A DNA stretch of 21,652 nt from Candolleomyces eurysporus (lineage: Eukaryota; Basidiomycota; Agaricomycetes; Agaricales; Psathyrellaceae), in NCBI GenBank assembly GCA_027579435.1, contig JANBPK010001349.1, positions 1 to 21,652 on the forward strand, given 5' to 3'. Made by a program: the position numbers and the translations under genes. This document shows positions 19,982 to 21,652 of this stretch, in pieces (position 1 is the stretch's first letter; each line of letters begins with the position of its first letter). The notes under the pieces are model-generated. The model searched no databases and was not told the DNA's origin. It was given only the letters and a program-made list of their open reading frames with translations.

Positions 19982-20635
19982 ATGTCTGCCTTCGGAGTCA
20001 ACCCCTATGCACAAGGTGGATGGGCCAATCCTCATAACCAATACGAAGAAGGGTCAAGGAGCGGGCCAATCCCTTCCATCCATGGCGCCCTACCACATCT
20101 GCCGAGTGGAGTCTCTGGGGGATCCGAACAATTGCTCACATTCAGATTTCAACCTCATCAACCAACAAACAGCATCTTGGATTGTGCTGTTGTCGGTTCG
20201 GACTCCCGTCCTCGGTTCCACATTTCGACCGCTGCGGCACAGGACTCGACTCCAGCTGTGACAACCATTAAAGACGAAGGAGGAAATCTGGCCGCAACCA
20301 TCGAATGGCAATACCATCCTGTCGTTCAATTGAAGACCTATATCAACTCCATTCCCCGGCAATTCTCGTCCCAATTCCTTCCTCTATCCCCAAGCCAATC
20401 TTCTCGGGCGATGTCATTGAAAGGAAAATCCTATCAGTGGTCCAGAGATCCTGAAAGGGATTGCGTTTACCTCCACAACGTGTCTTACTCCCCCCGCGAG
20501 TTCTTAGGATTTCTCTCCCGAGGATCCGATTCCGCAGTTCAGCTCAGCATCCTACCCGCCGCTATATCACAAGGCCTTCTCGATGTGGCCATTCTAGTTG
20601 CCGTCCTCTTTTACTCCTGTCGCAACATCGATTGA
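19982..20635 (+). CDS. DUF6593-type protein, single exon, 217 aa
   Basis: The intact frame runs from ATG at 19982 to TGA at 20633-20635. The N-terminal 50 residues are a low-complexity Gly/Pro/Ser/Asn-rich lead. The rest follows the pattern of the basidiomycete DUF6593 family as I remember it: LTFRFQP near the start, a central IEWQYHPVVQL strand, SSRAMSLKGKSYQWSRD, and a hydrophobic C-terminus DVAILVAVLFYSCRNID. The function of the family is not known to me. There is no signal peptide, so it is probably cytosolic. The lack of introns contrasts with the other complete genes here and is compatible with the family. It is convergent with the TFIIIC-like gene downstream. Confidence 0.75.
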   Translation: MSAFGVNPYAQGGWANPHNQYEEGSRSGPIPSIHGALPHLPSGVSGGSEQLLTFRFQPHQPTNSILDCAVVGSDSRPRFHISTAAAQDSTPAVTTIKDEGGNLAATIEWQYHPVVQLKTYINSIPRQFSSQFLPLSPSQSSRAMSLKGKSYQWSRDPERDCVYLHNVSYSPREFLGFLSRGSDSAVQLSILPAAISQGLLDVAILVAVLFYSCRNID

Positions 20636-21406
20636 GCAATCATCACCTCAACGCGAACTTTGGACAACGAACAGCACGACCAATTCACATCAACTATTTA
20701 TTCCATTTTTCAACTATTTATCATATTTATTTTCCTCCATTCTCGTCCTAGACTAGATTCCATTCGTAACTTATTCCAACGTAGACCATTCGTATTGATA
20801 GACTGAACGCATGGTACTCATAGAGCTTTATCTTGTATGCGCTCATAGATAGAGTATTGTAGTAGTATTGATCTAGCCTTATGTTGTAGCATTAGAATCA
20901 TCCCGATATTCTCAATCTTTCCCTGGATGATGCACGTTGACGAGCTCGTCGGAACTGATCCATGACTTCGCTTGCCTTTTGCACAGCGAGGTTTCTGGTA
21001 CAGCTTCAGCCTTTAGTTCGACGCCCACTGTAATAGATACCTGTCAAACGACAAAGGGGCAGGTACAAAGATGATCCGATCGGACGGAGAAAGTCCACCG
21101 AGGTGTGCATTGACAACTTAGAGGTGGACCGGCGCATAGTCCATCGTCAATTAAGGTTCCCTTTAGTAGAGTTCAGTAGGCAATTTCAGGTCAGGAGACC
21201 ACAACAATTTCTCTTTGAGCACCCAGTGGTCATCTCAATCAGGCCATTTTGCGAATTGCTAGACACCGACAAACCGCGTGTGGGCGCTTTCGATGGCCAA
21301 GTTGACCGGTTTGTGGGCGTAACGTGATCTGAAAAGGAAATCCCATTGATTTGGAATGATCACTAAATCAAATTTTGTGTGATGGGCGCTAACTCGTGAC
21401 CTGGGT
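20636..21406. other. Convergent intergenic region, no gene seen
   Basis: It begins with an AT-rich stretch (CTATTTATT-like repeats to about 20750) that is probably the 3' UTR of the DUF6593-type gene. A minus-strand frame ending near 20910 could encode a short Arg-rich helix, but I can find neither a start nor upstream exons for it. Confidence 0.45.
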
Positions 21407-21652
21407 TCAAACAGACAGCCATCTTCGATATAGTACTTTCGCCAGCGGAGTGGCACCAGTGAAAACATAGATCAATGAAAGGTTATAGGCAGATTCCTTT
21501 CCATACAGATCATCCTTCAACTGTTTCAGCACACAATCACAACAAACGGACATCGGAATAGCTCACTCCTGATTCTTCCGCCATCTGCAACACCTTCTCG
21601 TAGTGCTTCACGGCGTATGAATACAGGCCTACAGCAATAAGTGGTTGACAAA
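21407..21652 (-). CDS. TFC4: C-terminal end of a TFIIIC subunit, Tfc4/tau131-like TPR protein (partial, continues beyond the window)
   Basis: Two terminal exons read on the minus strand: 21628-21567 and 21520-21407, separated by a 46-nt GT-AG intron. The bases 21629-21652 are the 3' end of a further intron ending in TGTAG. The first exon gives LYSYAVKHYEKVLQMAEESG, the helix pair of a tetratricopeptide repeat. The second reads ESAYNLSLIYVFTGATPLA followed by KVLYRRWLSV and stop, the ending I associate with the TPR subunit of RNA polymerase III factor TFIIIC (yeast Tfc4, fission yeast Sfc4). That factor binds the internal A and B boxes of tRNA genes and recruits TFIIIB. The assignment rests on 58 residues, so another TPR protein is possible though less likely. 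It is convergent with the DUF6593-type gene. Confidence 0.72.

Noticed and set aside
20910..21000. Arg-rich helical minus-strand tail (VMDQFRRARQRASSRERLRI then stop)
   Set aside because: It looks like a possible C-terminus, but a stop lies just upstream in frame. The space to the TFIIIC-like stop is too short for a convincing gene.
21395..21420. GGTTCAAA resembling a tRNA B box
   Set aside because: No A box or cloverleaf surrounds it, and the bases belong to the end of the TFIIIC-like coding exon.

Overview
The window looks like a basidiomycete genome, most likely Agaricomycetes. The evidence is very intron-dense genes with short GT-AG introns (about 40-165 nt), two family AA9 lytic polysaccharide monooxygenase (LPMO) genes, a DUF6593-type protein (a family I know from basidiomycetes) and a secreted protein with the Agaricomycete-style MTN..ER...GLPPLPP motif. 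AA9 genes suggest a plant-biomass degrader. There are two single ambiguous bases (n at 63 and 17301). I see no prokaryotic features, CRISPR array, tRNA or rRNA.

Layout: (1) 1-1023, + strand, the 3' part of a low-complexity, charged, probably nuclear protein. (2) 2233-3569 and 4082-5519, + strand, a tandem pair of AA9 LPMO genes with 10 and 11 exons. I rebuilt both exon by exon; they close in frame at 253 and 258 aa and keep both copper histidines. (3) 6090-13331, + strand, a 32-exon full-length ABCC (MRP-type) transporter of 1765 aa: TMD0, TMD1, NBD1, TMD2, NBD2. (4) 14115-15368, - strand, a nine-exon secreted protein of 262 aa, convergent with the transporter. (5) About 15.4-19.9 kb, a gene-poor stretch with four copies or relatives of a short palindrome and no convincing gene. 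(6) 19982-20635, + strand, a single-exon DUF6593-type protein of 217 aa. (7) 21407 to the window end, - strand, the last two exons of what looks like the TPR subunit of TFIIIC (Tfc4/tau131).

The two AA9 genes are a functional unit: secreted copper enzymes that would cleave polysaccharides oxidatively. They arose by local duplication, since nine intron positions match, including those around an 8-nt micro-exon. The ABCC transporter next door may export or sequester metabolites or xenobiotics, but nothing in the sequence links it to the LPMOs. The other genes look like ordinary neighbours.

I found no clear new multi-gene system. The points most worth a second look are the differential intron in the LPMO pair, two length-3n introns without stops (one in LPMO 2, one in the transporter), a GC-AG intron in NBD1, the dispersed palindromes at 16-18 kb, and the poorly characterised secreted protein.
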